64,000 bases of DNA from Anoplolepis gracilipes. Lineage: Eukaryota; Arthropoda; Insecta; Hymenoptera; Formicidae. Each line of letters starts with the position of its first letter. Position 1 is the stretch's first letter. Under the pieces are notes generated by a model that saw nothing but the letters and a program-made list of their open reading frames with translations, was not told where the DNA came from and did not search any database. The position numbers and the translations under genes were made by a program. This document shows, one piece after another, positions 14,700-27,794 of the stretch. The stretch is taken from assembly GCF_047496725.1 (NCBI RefSeq), contig NC_132979.1, positions 3,985,501-4,049,500 on the forward strand, read 5' to 3'.

Positions 14700-15340
14700 C
14701 CGACTACCTCGCGGTCAATCGATCCATCAAGAAAACGATTCACGATCACGCGTTCGCACGCTCGCTCGCCTGTGCACGTACACGCACACGAGATTGATGA
14801 GTATGTGCAGAATACTCTGAAGGTCCACGTGGTCGTGGATCACAGTAGTGGCAACAGTCGTCCCTCGACCGTCGTTCAAGTGTGTATGAACGTCGGTCGA
14901 CATCTCCGCTGGCCGCCGCTGAGAGGAGAGTAGCTGAGAAAAACGCGAAACAAGAAAACAAGCCGGGACAAGTTCGCTTTCATTCGTGGATCCGCATGAC
15001 TCTCGCACGCTGACCGCAACGAGCGGTTCTGCTCTTCACCGGTGCATCCTTGCTGCGGGAGCGGTTTGTCCTCCGATCCACTATTTCGAAATACACGCAG
15101 AATGTGCTCCGAAAAGGTTCGCGAACATTTGGGGGAGAGCCGATCGTGATTTACGTGCTAAGATTTTTCGTGCGACTTATGCATTAGTCTTATCGATCGC
15201 ACAGATTGATGAGGATAAATCAGACGCGTATATACATATATACGGGCAGTGCTCGTTTAGTTTAGTTATACATACAAACATTACGTTTTTATATACGCAG
15301 TCGTGTGGTGAAGACAAGCTGACCAATTACTTCAAAGCCG
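14700..15340 (+). other. GC-rich island with candidate non-coding first exon
   Basis: This block is markedly richer in G and C and in CpG than its surroundings. On the plus strand it ends with a near-perfect splice donor, AAAGCC|GTAAGTATG, cut after 15340. Open frames on both strands (93 aa minus, 122 aa plus) overlap and look like by-products of base composition. The best reading is a promoter plus 5' UTR exon of a rightward transcript, possibly a distant first exon of the ABCA gene or a long non-coding RNA. No TATA box or initiator stands out. Confidence 0.3.
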
Positions 15341-18300
15341 TAAGTATGATATAAATCTCTTCTAGTAATATTTGTCAAGAGACAAAGAGAGGCAGAAAGA
15401 AAGAGAGAAATTTGAAATTTATGTATGGAATTGTGTCGAAGGATATTTTGTAACCTTCAATTGATTTTAATTCTTTTTTCGATTATATATACAGTGGGGC
15501 AATTCTAAAGGAACGTAATAAAAAGTAACATTTTTTTTGTTTAAAATAAAACATATCTATATAATATACATATATCTACATGTATTCTATTTTCAATTTT
15601 AACTATATTGAATATAAATTGAAATAATATAGAAATTTTACAAGCTAAAGGTCACTTTTTATATTTTTTTAATTACATGAAAATATAACCTTTTTATTTT
15701 AATATAAAAAAGTTAATTTTAATAATATTATTTGTTAAATCATGTTTTACATGTAGTCTCACACTTCTCAGTATATGTAAAATAAGCTATTTGACAATTT
15801 GTGCAAAAATGTTTTTACTATATTATATAGTTAAAAATGTACATCATAATTTGATTTAAATTATGCTGTACACACAAATTAATGCTCGGAAATATATGAA
15901 ACTTTTACGTTTTTTACCATTCAACTTCTCCATTTAAATCTTGAAATTACGAAAGTTAACATGTGGTAAAGTGCAACGGAGCTAATTTAATTGAAGCTAT
16001 CCCACGCTTGTTTCAAATTGTATTGTTATCTGTCGAAATAAAGTGAAGACAGAGGTACAGTTATTATCTTTGAAAAATATCTCACATTTCGCGATTGCAA
16101 CAAATCTAGATTTCGGAATAATAAAGCCACTTTAAAAATAGAAATACATTTAAATTTACATATCTATCATCTCATTATTTTCAAGGTATACGAGAAAACA
16201 TTTTAATATTTATCGAATAATGAATCACGTTAATAATTATTATCTATAAAGAGACTCTTTTAATTTCTTTGAAATGAAGAACGTGCCTTGTACATTATTC
16301 TCGCGCCTTAGCCTGCATGCTTTTTGAAAATTTGCAAAACGTGTCGTAGCCGTCAAATTCGCGAGACAATGTTCGCACGAATTTTCTCTGCTTAAAGTCT
16401 TCGGAAAACGAGAGAGAATGTGTGAAAAACGCGCTAAAATTTCTCTATTCCATATTTTGCCCTCTTTCGAGGAGGCTCCAGAAACGATCGAGCAACTTGC
16501 TCGGCCAGCTACTGTTGCTGCTGACGGTATCATCATTTGAGGTTTCTGAAAAAAACAAGGATGCAATCCTTATGTTTGCGTAGTCAATTTATATGATTGC
16601 ACGCAATCTTGAACTTTGTTCCCCGTATAAAAGTTTTTGTCATTTTCACGCATACGATTCGTGAATTAAGTTCGCATCTGTCAAACGCAAATAATAGTGT
16701 GATGTCAATCAATGAAAATTAATGATAAAAGAATGATCTCTTTTTAACAACTTATTATTTGTTTATCAGATTGTCCACTATTGTGACTCGAGTTGATTCT
16801 ACGTTCATATTTCATTTGCATCAATTTTGCTTTATCTTTTAGTATGATTTATAATCTTCGTGCTGCGTATTGGCATGCTGGTAATGAATCTCTTAAGTGT
16901 TTTTCTTGTTTCTTCATTTGCAACTCCATATATTGTCATTGTTATGATTAACCTTTTTTTTCTTAGACTCAAGAGATACTTTTCTAGTTATCGAAAAAAA
17001 GTTTTGTATTTTATATATTGAACGCGACGTGCCATCATATTTTATATAACTTTATTCGCAGCCCTGAACTTATTTCTATCTCTCGTAAAATAACCGACTG
17101 TGTGACGTTTATGCGGAAGAACTGCGGTCTAGTACTCTAATACATCTCTTGTCATCTTTGTGTCTACTTCATTTACATTTTTATATATTTATTACTTATT
17201 AGCATTTGTCTTTTGCTTGATCATTATAAGGCCAATAGTCAAGATCGAAGAAAAAAAAAACATGTAAGATTTATTAATTATTTAATAAAATATTTTATAG
17301 TCAAGACTAAAAGAAAAGAAGACGTTATATATGCTTGTCTATTTTTAATATTTTTCTAGAAAATATGCTGACATCATTTTCAATCATAAATCTGTCATTT
17401 CCAATATATCATAAAGCTTTTATCTCGTATGAGATTAAACGGTTGAAATTTAATCCATGTGTCGATAATCCTAAGTGAAAATTTCTTATACATTTGATCG
17501 CATATATTACTTTATGGCTTTATATAGCTTTTGACGTGTTTGATTAAAAGGTTATCCTGCAAAAATGTAAATATAATGTTAATATTGCTTAATTCTTATC
17601 AATTACATCCGATCATTATATATTCGTGCGAAAAATCTAATTTGTGTAATGCATTTTATGATGCATTAATGGCAAATATCTACGCTCAATTAATATGCAT
17701 CTATTCTCACTGCTCACACTCTTGCGCTTTACTGCAATTATTTTTTGAGAAACATGTTCAATAATTTTGCATTTTGATAATAAGGTCAACCGGATGTAAA
17801 TTTACTCGTTCAAAGCTATTCCATAACTGAGAAAGATTCAACGCACTTACGACTGTCTCTCGATACTCGATGTCAGTGACCTTGAGCTCTGAACTTCACT
17901 CGACCTCGAGATGTTTTTGCGCGGAAAATAAAAGTACGTAATTCGTGCACTATGCGTAACATTTGCCAAGATAACAATCAAACATTTTCTATCCAGCAGG
18001 ATAGAAATTTAATATACGTTCATTTTATATTTAAACGAAAACCCGTTTATTCGTATATTTAGTACATTCATTTAAAGATTTCTACGAATTAGCTATTCTA
18101 ACTATTGCAAAGAATGATAAATGGAAGAGAGTGTTTTAACTAAAAATTAATTTATATGCTTTATTTCATTTTATGTGTTATCACTTAACACGTGTATTTA
18201 AAAAACTAATTTCTAATAAACGGATGTGCGAAACACGTGTAAACATGTTTTCATTTGAACGTATAATAGCGAGTCCTATTTTATATTCAACTCTGAAAAC

Positions 18301-20662
18301 ATGCAAAGTCTCCTTCAACATTATATAATTTCTTTATATAGTGATATTTATTATTTCAATATCAATAAATATATAATACATGGTGCAAAGTATTCCGATA
18401 CATCGGTGACAAATATGGAAGGACGCTTGCAAAATATACATACAATATCGTTTTGCAGTTACATCGTCGCGGTTACGTTGTCGCAACAATGGTCACTGCC
18501 GTGTATAATAATTACGTGCCAACGACACTAGTATTCGGATTGCATGTCGCGTGCCGGGCATATTAATAATCAGATCGCGGATTTTCACCTGGAAACGAAA
18601 CGACGCGTCGCACGCTTGATGAATCTCATTGCTGCGATCGTTCTCACTCTCGTTTCATTTCGCAGGAAAATTAACTGTAAATTATAATAGCGCGTAATTA
18701 AACGAACGTGCCCTGTTTTGTTCTTCGTATGCCATAAAATCTCATTACCACTGGTCAGAGTTATTTCATTTTATAGATTGTACAACTGTCACATAAATCA
18801 CATAATAGATGGCATGTACACAATAGTAAAGTAATTATTCCTCGTCAACGAAATAATTGGCGGATTGAAAAAAATTGCCATATTTCCACTTTTAATCGAT
18901 CAGATCGTACGTCATAACAGCGACACATTTTAATCGTCGTTCGTGAGAAAATAATGATTGTTTATAGCACAAATTTATTCCTTATTTATTGTGCATATAT
19001 ATATATATATATATATACATATATAAAAGCGTAATAAAACTCACACGTAGAGAACGCAACGATTGTTACGAAATGATTCACGTTTATTCGGACGCCGACT
19101 CGCATAACCGCACACGGATCAAGTGAAAGTTATTCGCGAGGTGTTAATAAACGAAGCTCTAGACCGGAATACCTCTCTTTTTTGTTCGACTTTCTGCAAA
19201 ACAAGAAGTTCGCTTGTGTCGACGATTTAAAAGGCAATAACCAGTTTGTAATTCATGGTCATTGAATAACATACAGAAGGCTATATCTAAGGCGACGATT
19301 ATAATCAGCAATACAAACTATGCGCTAATTAATAAACTACCTTGATTTTTGAAAAAAAGCTATAAAGTTTTATAACAGATCTCTTATCCAATCGTTAATT
19401 TAATACTATTAATATCGTTTTTATTAATTTATTTGTGTCATGCATAGTTACACAATATTTATAAGCTATTTCTTAACACACACTAAGTGTGTCAAGTATA
19501 GTGTGTCATAAATATTCTCGATATCTTTCAATGAACTTAGTGAACAGGATTTCGGAAATTTTTTAAGCATGTATTATACTTCGCAATAGAGTGCATCTTC
19601 TTACTTTTATACAGACAAGATTTTTAGTATAACAAAGAACACGCTTTGAAAGAAGCATTATACTCTGGAAATGATCTGTCCATTTTCTATAAAATATAGA
19701 TAACATTGTGATTTTTTACCTTTTTGATTATTTATTTATTATTCACTGAACTTTCGATAATATAATTGAGCTTCGTTGTACAAGCGATCTTCAAACATTT
19801 CCGCATTTATCTTCCATTAGTAGGAAAATATTACGTATCCACGTGTATAGACTAGTAATTAAATCGCAGTACGATCATCAAGAAGATAATTATTTGTGAA
19901 AGAATTAAGAAATGCAGGATAAATCATTTCCTTCTCTTCCCTCCTATGGATCACATATGTTTAAAAAAGATAATTAAGATAATTTTATATAAGATAAAAT
20001 AATTTTAAATATAAATAAACCTAACACATACATAAGTATTTTTTCCTCTTCTCGTTCTTCATGAGAAATCATTTTTTCCCTGATTGTATCAGACTTTACT
20101 GGATTCCATGTATATGCGCGGGAGGCAGATGGTATTACAAAATATTTAAGATGATATATACCTACATTTTTGTATACGAGCAATCGTATTACGGCCATGT
20201 AGTTCTTGATAAGTGTAGTCGCGTCATCTATGATTACGTTAATGATATACTCCGCCATAAAATTTCCAAATCAATAATTATTAGGAATCTTTGTTATTTC
20301 ATGAGAGATTCGTGTAATTGTGTATAAGTATCCGGTCGTCATGTATACGTCTACGAATGCTGATTAATTTAAAGGTCACACTATTAAGACCGAAGAAATT
20401 TGCAAGAATTTTCTTAAAACATTAAATTAAATTCTCTTCACTCTCTTCATTCATAATTTTAACTTTGTCAAAATTATTGTAATTTATTGTCAAATTATTT
20501 CGACAACTTATTTCATCAACTTATTTTAGTATAATTGTATAACAAGAGACTTTTGTAAAAAAAAAAAAAACATTTGTATTAGTCTCTCTTTGCTCATTAT
20601 AAAAATTTATAACTCTTTTTAATAAAAATTTTGCGAATGCGTATTCTGTACTATTATTATGT

Positions 20663-20706
<44 letters not shown>

Positions 20707-22342
20707 ATATAATATTTCACTAATTTCGCATCACAATTATTTTGCATCATAAACTGAAATTAGATGTGTCTAATAACCGGAAATAAATGATTCTCTTACT
20801 TCTTCCGGCTTTTGTGCACGATACTTTGTAATTTCTCCCCGGAAGGAGATTGACGTAGAGACGGGAACATTTATATTTTTCTGATATGCACTTTATCCTT
20901 GCACGAGAAGTTCACTGCTCAGTTCACTATTCCATATCTCTATAATGCATCCTGTCGTCGATGTAGCACGCGACAGGACAGTATGCGTTTCCGGCTGCGC
21001 TGCATCGACGGATATGTAAATTAGTCACGCTGCTTATGGGTTTGCTTTGAAGTTTGTAGTATAAATATTTTTTTTATACTGTGGATGATAAGCTTGTATC
21101 TTATCTCTACGAAGTATTTGTAATGTATCATTTTCCGAAACAACGTAATTTGCATCAATCTCAAACTTTAGTTGATAAACTGATATTGTGAAATAAACGG
21201 AGTAAATTAATACAAAAATTTAAAATTTTTGTATTAAAAAAAATTAATTAAATAAGTATATATCTATCGTTTGACAAAATGATGGTCAAATTTGTTGACA
21301 AATATAATTTGTTTACAAAATACTTAGACAAACTTCTAGCATTCCTCTCGTTAAAATAAAAAAAGAAGTTTATATAAACCCAAAGTCAAATATGAGTGGT
21401 TACAAAAAAGTTATAGTAATACAAGTTTATGTTAATGTTATGTAAGATAAAAGTTATCGAAACTAAATTATTGATGAGAATATTTAAAACATTTAGTGTA
21501 TTCGCAACCTATTAATAATAAACATATACTTTGCCAATGCATTATTAATGAATTATTTTGTAGAGTTCTGTGTAATCTCGTAAGCATTAATAATGCATTA
21601 TTAATGAATCGTCCGCAATTTTTAACACAGTTTAGCAATCCTTACTCCGAATATATTTTTTCTAATGTAATTTATAAATTGCATTGTCAATCAAGTTTGG
21701 TGGTTATTTACAAAACAAAATAAAATACGAAAAATATATCATTTTAATTATTCTCTTTCTTTATTTTGTATTATTCATCATGTTTTAGTTCGGATTATTT
21801 TTTTTTATAAAATAAAATTCCTATTAAAAATATAACGAGAGAGATAAATTCTAGGTGGAATCTCTCTTCGCACACAAACATTCTTCATGTCTTGGCATTT
21901 TTGAGATATTTGAAATAGATTGATATTATATAGAGTTTTTCGTTTTTGTATATTGCGATAACATGACTTGAATAACTGCTGATGTAACATTAGTTTTTAA
22001 CTGTTTATATTTCAAAGCGTTGGGGTCAATTATTTATTACACTAAAAAAGGTAACATTAATTAAAAAAGTGATTGTTTCTTCTTTATCATTTTGTTCTTT
22101 TTACAAATAATCACCAGCTGATCATAATAATTTATATTTAATGGTTGCATTTAAAAAGGTTATGTTACTATAACATATATGATACTATAATTTTGTTTTA
22201 AATATGCTTCTATTTAAAAAATCAAATGTTATCTTCAAAACTAGAAAGATGTTATTTGATCCATTTTATGTTTTAAAATTGTGTAATTTTAATTTAACAT
22301 TTTTTTCTCTCTCAGAAAGATAATAATAACACTGACGTAAGT
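15341..22342. other. Gene-poor intergenic region
   Basis: No gene recognised. It holds TA microsatellites at about 18988-19014 and 20665-20698, a more GC-rich, CpG-containing block at about 18540-18720 and another at 20800-21020 that may be regulatory. Several frames of 60-108 codons occur on either strand, without similarity that I recognise and without splice context. Confidence 0.5.
21585..21606. repeat. Perfect 22-bp palindrome of TAAT cores
   Basis: CATTAATAATG is followed immediately by its exact reverse complement, CATTATTAATG. A partial copy (ATGCATTATTAATGAAT) lies about 56 bp upstream near 21537. TAAT is the core of homeodomain binding sites, so this could be a dimer site, but AT-rich DNA produces such runs readily. 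Confidence 0.6.
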
Positions 22343-22522
22343 AAATCAAGCTGATGATTTTAAATGCTTCTTTATATTTATTTTTATAGCTGCTTTATGA
22401 TAATTTTCGGCGTTCATTGCTGTTTAAAATACGTTGATATAAATCAAAATAATAATTTTAAATGCCTTGTATATTAATTTTTATAGCTGCTTTGTGATCA
22501 TTTTCAGCGTTCATCGCTGTTG
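22343..22522. repeat. Two-unit tandem repeat, 98-bp period
   Basis: Unit 1 (22343-22440) and partial unit 2 (22441 to about 22522) share AAATCAA, ATTTTAAATGC, TTTTTATAGCTGCTTT and GCGTTCAT-GCTGTT at the same spacing, with substitutions. It is an old local duplication without coding content. Confidence 0.7.
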
Positions 22523-23163
22523 GATGTTCAGTTAAATTAAATTCATGCATAATTATTTTTAAAAAATTCGATACTATTTTATGAACGCCGAATATAATAG
22601 TAAGATTAAAGTTTGCTAATAAAATTTATCAAGTTTGGCTCGTACGGTAGAGAGAACAATCAGTAGAGCGAATTTCCGGCATGAAAAGACAACAGTCAAT
22701 TCACAGGCCTTAATATATTACAATATCGGATTCTTCTTAAAATGTAGGCTCAAGCGTGACATTTCCTGATCTAAAAACTAAGGCTATCTAAAATATACAT
22801 CCACATGTATGTGGATCCAAAATTTTAATTTTGCAATGTAAATATGAAACGTTTATTTTGGATATGAGAAAAGAAATATAACTGATACTAAAAATAATAA
22901 ATATATACAACATATATATAATAGCCAGAAGGCGATGAGCGTAAAAAATAATTTTTGTTGTTGGCAAAACAGAGATATTGCAAATATTGAAACTTATAAT
23001 TATTTTATTTTTATGATATTGTTTTATGATGTTTACAGTGTTATATATATGCGGATAAAATATTTTAAATAAAATCTCATAAGACGATTAGCTATTTATA
23101 AATCTTGTCCATATTTCTTTATTTATAGTGAAATGATATTTGATGTATCTATCTCGCAATACA

Positions 23164-24036
23164 TTAAGGGGGGAATCTCTTTTTTTTGGTAAAAAAAAAA
23201 CGACTTTTTTGGGAATTTTTTTTAGCAAAACTATGTGGTGTTCTAATTTCATCTTTTCCGAATGTTTTTATTATATATTTATTTATTTAAAAATATTTTT
23301 TTTATTAAAAATATCGCCTGTTATTCCTGCTCATTTATGATGCCGCGTGGAGTGCCTTAATCGCTGGTTGACACGATATCTACCCTTAAGATTATCTGAA
23401 ACAAAAAAATCAAACGATGTTTTTTTCTGTATACATGTAGTTATCGCCTGAACTACAAGTAAGCAAAAAAAAATTTTTTTGAGAAAATGGCGACTTGTCA
23501 AACTTAAATAATTGATTTTACTCTTAAAATTGGTAATTTTTTTTGCAATAAAAAAATATATAACGTATCACTTTTTCTTTAGTTCACGCGATAGAGGGAT
23601 GTTTTCTGAACGTACAGTTAAAATTTCAAGTCAATCGATTGAATAGTTTTTTAGAAATCATGTCAACCAGTTGTAAAAAACGCGTTTAAAGTTTCAAGTT
23701 GAGTTTATGAAGACATATCAAGTACTTACAGCTAATCTGCTATACCAGGGCCATACAGTATGCCCTCTTCTTTCTTTCTTTCCTTTTTCTTCTTTTCCTT
23801 TTATCAACACAATGAAATTTATTCACATTGTATTGACCGCGCAGCAGGGAGTTCAAACAGCTGCTGTGCGCTTCAAAATATACCTTCGCGCCGAGTCGGT
23901 TTACGATTTATAATTTTCACAATTTAATTAATTTCAAATTAAAACTTTACAGAAGTATTTTCAAGACCTTAAACTACAAGATTCCGTAAAAAAAAAATCG
24001 ATTTTTTGGACCAGAAAAAAGAGATTCCCCCCTTAA
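23164..24036. mobile_element. TTAA-flanked non-autonomous DNA transposon (piggyBac-like MITE), 865 bp
   Basis: The element proper is 23168-24032. Both sides carry TTAA (23164-23167 and 24033-24036), the target duplication of the piggyBac superfamily. Terminal inverted repeats start GGGGGGAATCTCTTTTTT, perfect over 18 bp, and continue imperfectly through TGGT and a C/G-flanked poly-A/T tract. The interior has poly-A/T stretches and no transposase; frames of 66-68 codons at 23140 and 23707 show no transposase motif. The run of six G at the tip is unusual, since many piggyBac ends start CCC next to TTAA. Confidence 0.85.
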
Positions 24037-24970
24037 GGTCGAGTGTGATATAATGAAAGTGGAGTCGCCGGTATTATTCGCATAATTATATAGATTACAG
24101 TAAAACATGAATGCAATTCACCGTTATGGTGAAAAATTTTAGCTTGTTTCTTTATACCGCGATAAAATTTTCTGATAGTGAATTCAACCATTCACCGCCA
24201 GCATTTTTCCGAGTGCACTCGGTTCAAGTAGATTCCATACATTTCGAGTATTCTAGAAGGAAAAGTATATGGCGCGGCAGCACGCGAACTCGCAAGACTT
24301 TCCATTGTGTTGTATGAGATTTTTCGGTACAGTTTTTCAGGTGAAATCTGGGTTCGTTAGCGAGCATCGTCGGGCGTTATAGTAGTTCTAAATGATTTTT
24401 TGTAACATAACGATAAGAAGGATGTACAAATGTCTGCAGTATATAATTTAAAAACCAATTTTTCAAACATCTATTCAAATATTAAAATTCATAATTTATA
24501 TTTATATATATCAATGCTATACCATTAATACATAATTAATATTCTTTGTGTATATTTTGTTTGTTATCTCTTGTTATTTTGGTTGTTTAAGTTTCTTCTT
24601 CGAGAATATTTAATAGAATACTGTGACATAAAATTATAACAAAAGAGGCTAATAAATATTATTGTTTCTTAGCGTCTGTTCAATCGATGTCTCCTCGTAT
24701 GTAACAGATAATATACAATAGTTCTGTAAGGTCATCGAGATAAATCTCGGAGTATATATAAGTAAACGTAGTCACATCTTGACACTCACGTGAGCGGTTG
24801 GTTGTACATTTACAAAAACACAAATCTAAACCTTCTAGAAGAATACTTTGATAAAAGCAAATGGTAGGAATATGAAGAATGATAAAAAGAGATAATAATA
24901 TCGAAAATTATTGTAAAAATTATTTCTTTAATTTCCTAAATAATCTTGAAAATAATTTATAGCGTTACAG
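24037..24970. promoter_or_regulatory. Upstream region of the ABCA gene with candidate core promoter
   Basis: A TATATATAAG box (24753-24762) lies about 220 bp upstream of the ABCA start codon. A short perfect palindrome CGAGATAAATCTCG (24737-24750) sits just before it. A strong acceptor GCGTTACAG ends at 24970, 19 nt before the ATG, so the 5' UTR must be spliced. A possible donor for a local untranslated exon is AAATG|GTAGGA near 24863. The start site itself is inferred to be around 24785. Confidence 0.4.
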
Positions 24971-24989
24971 GTTCTCGACTCTGTAAAAG

Positions 24990-27752
24990 ATGAGAATCGA
25001 TCAGCTCGGGCTTCTTCTTTGGAAGAATTATGTCGTTCGGAAGCGACAACCAGTAAGTTATACTCGACTTAATAAGACGTCTGTTTCCTATTTTTTCTAC
25101 GGATTCGTATAAATGGAATAAATTTTTTTTTCAGGGAATTTTAGCCTTAGTATTTGTTTGGCCGGTAATGGTTTTCATGCTTCTTTACACAGTGCGTGAT
25201 AATGTCGATCCGGAATATCACCCAACATGTCAATTTCCCGCAAGGTCGATGCCGCCGGATGGGCTTCTGCCTTTCGTGCAGAGTTACATATGTAGCGTTG
25301 AAAGTCCCTGTGATCCTTTGTCGGAATACGAGCCAGTGCCATCGTACAAAAATGCCTCGTTAGTCTCGCAACTTAATTATAATTAAACGTGTGAATGATT
25401 AATTCATTACACTTATTACATAATCGGAAAAAAAATTTGGAAAAACTCGAATAATTTTTCTCTTCTCTCTTTTTTTATAATAACAGTTTAAGTCCTTTAA
25501 TCGTGCAACTACAACCGATGCTCAATAATAACACTATTATCTCCGCCGCAAAAACATTGCCAAAGGGCATCAAATTGTTGAAGTCGATGGCAGAGATCCT
25601 CACTAAACCGGAAATCAAGGCGCTTTTTGGTACGTCTGCATTGAAATCTAATTAACGTTCTCTTTCGACAATTGAATATATAAATATGTTAATAGATAGG
25701 GGAATCCGTTTGGGCGACTTGTTCAACAATCACGAGGAAATTAAGAATTTACTAAAATCTCAAATGCCAGGTGTGAGAGAGGGTTTGGTTGATGGTTTAT
25801 TTGAATCATCCGTAAAATTAATATACGTAAGTAATTACTCCTATATTTAAAAGAAATGTTATTAATTACTCTAAGATTTATCTAATCATTTCTCTTTTTC
25901 CAGTCTTGTATAAATATTATATCAAAAAGTATGCATTATTTTTATACAATGCAGTGGATAAAAAAAAGTTGTCTTTTAATTTTCATCTACAGTTGGTCCA
26001 AACTTTCGGTTCATCTGACATCAACGGCGTCGTTTGTTCCCCGGAAAATCTGAAGAAATATTTAATTCTACCTAAAGAGGAAGACTTTGCCGAGATTTCG
26101 AATGTTCTCTGCAACATCAACTCGATAGCGATCCCCGACATTTTAGAGAATCTTTCGAAGCATCTGGATTTTACCGGTTTGCTGGCGATGGTCGATCGTG
26201 CAATGGCAAAATTTCGCGATTACAACTTTTTCCAAGATTTGAAGCGAGCCGTAGAAACCATCCTCGATCTGAAGACTCCCAAGAAATACATACCCGAATA
26301 CTTGAGAGTACGTGAATGGCTACCAAAAGTAATTTTGATTTTCCAAAACGTTACTTTCAAGGAAATCGACCTGGACTTGTGAGTTGGATGCATGCGTTTT
26401 TTAATTTAAAATCCAATTTCTTTAAATTTTAATTCAATATCGAGACCATTAATATCCGGAGGAATATAAATGTCTTAATTTTCAGCATCAATAAAGCTAT
26501 CGCGGTTTTGGATCCTGTATTTGCATATGAACGTGATTGGCCGGTCGCTCGAAGTGGGTTTTTAAAATTAAACAGACTTCTAAAGATGGTGAAAGAAGTT
26601 GTGAAGTACCGCAAGCTCAATTCCACCGATACTGATGATTTCTTCAATGTGATGGACCGATTGGGAGCAACGATATCGACTTTTTCCTCGAATTCGGATA
26701 ATTATGAAAATCTCACGCAAATATTGGATTTGTCTTTCATGATTTTGCAGGATGGTATAAAGCTTACCAATAAAATACTTGATCGTCACATGAATGATTT
26801 TGAATTGCAAGTGTTTTCTCTTTTTCGATACAAGTGAATTAATAATATTCCAATTGTTGATTAATATTTTATTTTTAATTTTTAGAGCCGCTAACATTTT
26901 CGATGGACTCAGAAATTTCTTTTCCGAAAACATAGTGAATTCAGTGACATATTTTGTGTCGTTGATAGATAATATCGTGCAAATGTCTCATCACGTCGCT
27001 ATTCTTCACGAGGATACCTTGAGAAGATTATATGAGATTTCTAAAAAGCATCAGAATTTGGTTCAAAAAATGTTGATAAGTTTGCAACCTACTGTATATA
27101 AAAGGATTATTCGTTCCTTTTCACGATTGGATCTTGTAGAGGTTTGTAATATTTTTTAATGCTTCTTACCTTTCTTGTAAGCTAACAATAAGTCAAATTA
27201 TAAAAAATTTAATTTTCTATATAAATTTTTCTTATAGCGTCTGATAGAAGATATAAAAAAAACACAACCACAGGAAGTATTTTGTCGAAAAGACACAATG
27301 GACGAGATATTTGATAATTATATTGAATTTAAAGATAAATCCGACGAAATTGGTGAATTATTCTGCAGCGATGATGGGAAAAAATTGATTAGCGATGTCT
27401 ATAATAGTTTCGAATTTGACAAATTTGGAAATATTGTACGTATATAGCAATCGATTGTAACAAAATCGTAATAATGATTTCATAATAACCAGAACAATAT
27501 TTTTCAGGTGAGCAAAACTTTATCGACCATGGTTAATATGGCGTTCAAACGACCAATTAGGGTCGAATATTCAAATTTAACGTCCGTTGTGAAGAATACA
27601 AAAAAATTCGTAACTTATCTGGATGCACGGAAAGTAACTTACTTGAATTGGACCATTTTTCAAACAAGCAATGAATGGAAAACAACTTTTAAAGAGACAC
27701 AACCTCAAGCAAGACTGGATGTGTGAGTAATTATGCATTTACGCATACAATA

Positions 27753-27794
<42 letters not shown>

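Noticed and set aside
14727..15008. Minus-strand 93-codon frame in the GC-rich island
   Set aside because: It overlaps other long frames on both strands in CpG-rich DNA, has no similarity that I recognise and lacks plausible splice context.
15493..15520. CAGTGGGGCAATTC as a possible transposon tip
   Set aside because: I could not find a matching inverted copy downstream.
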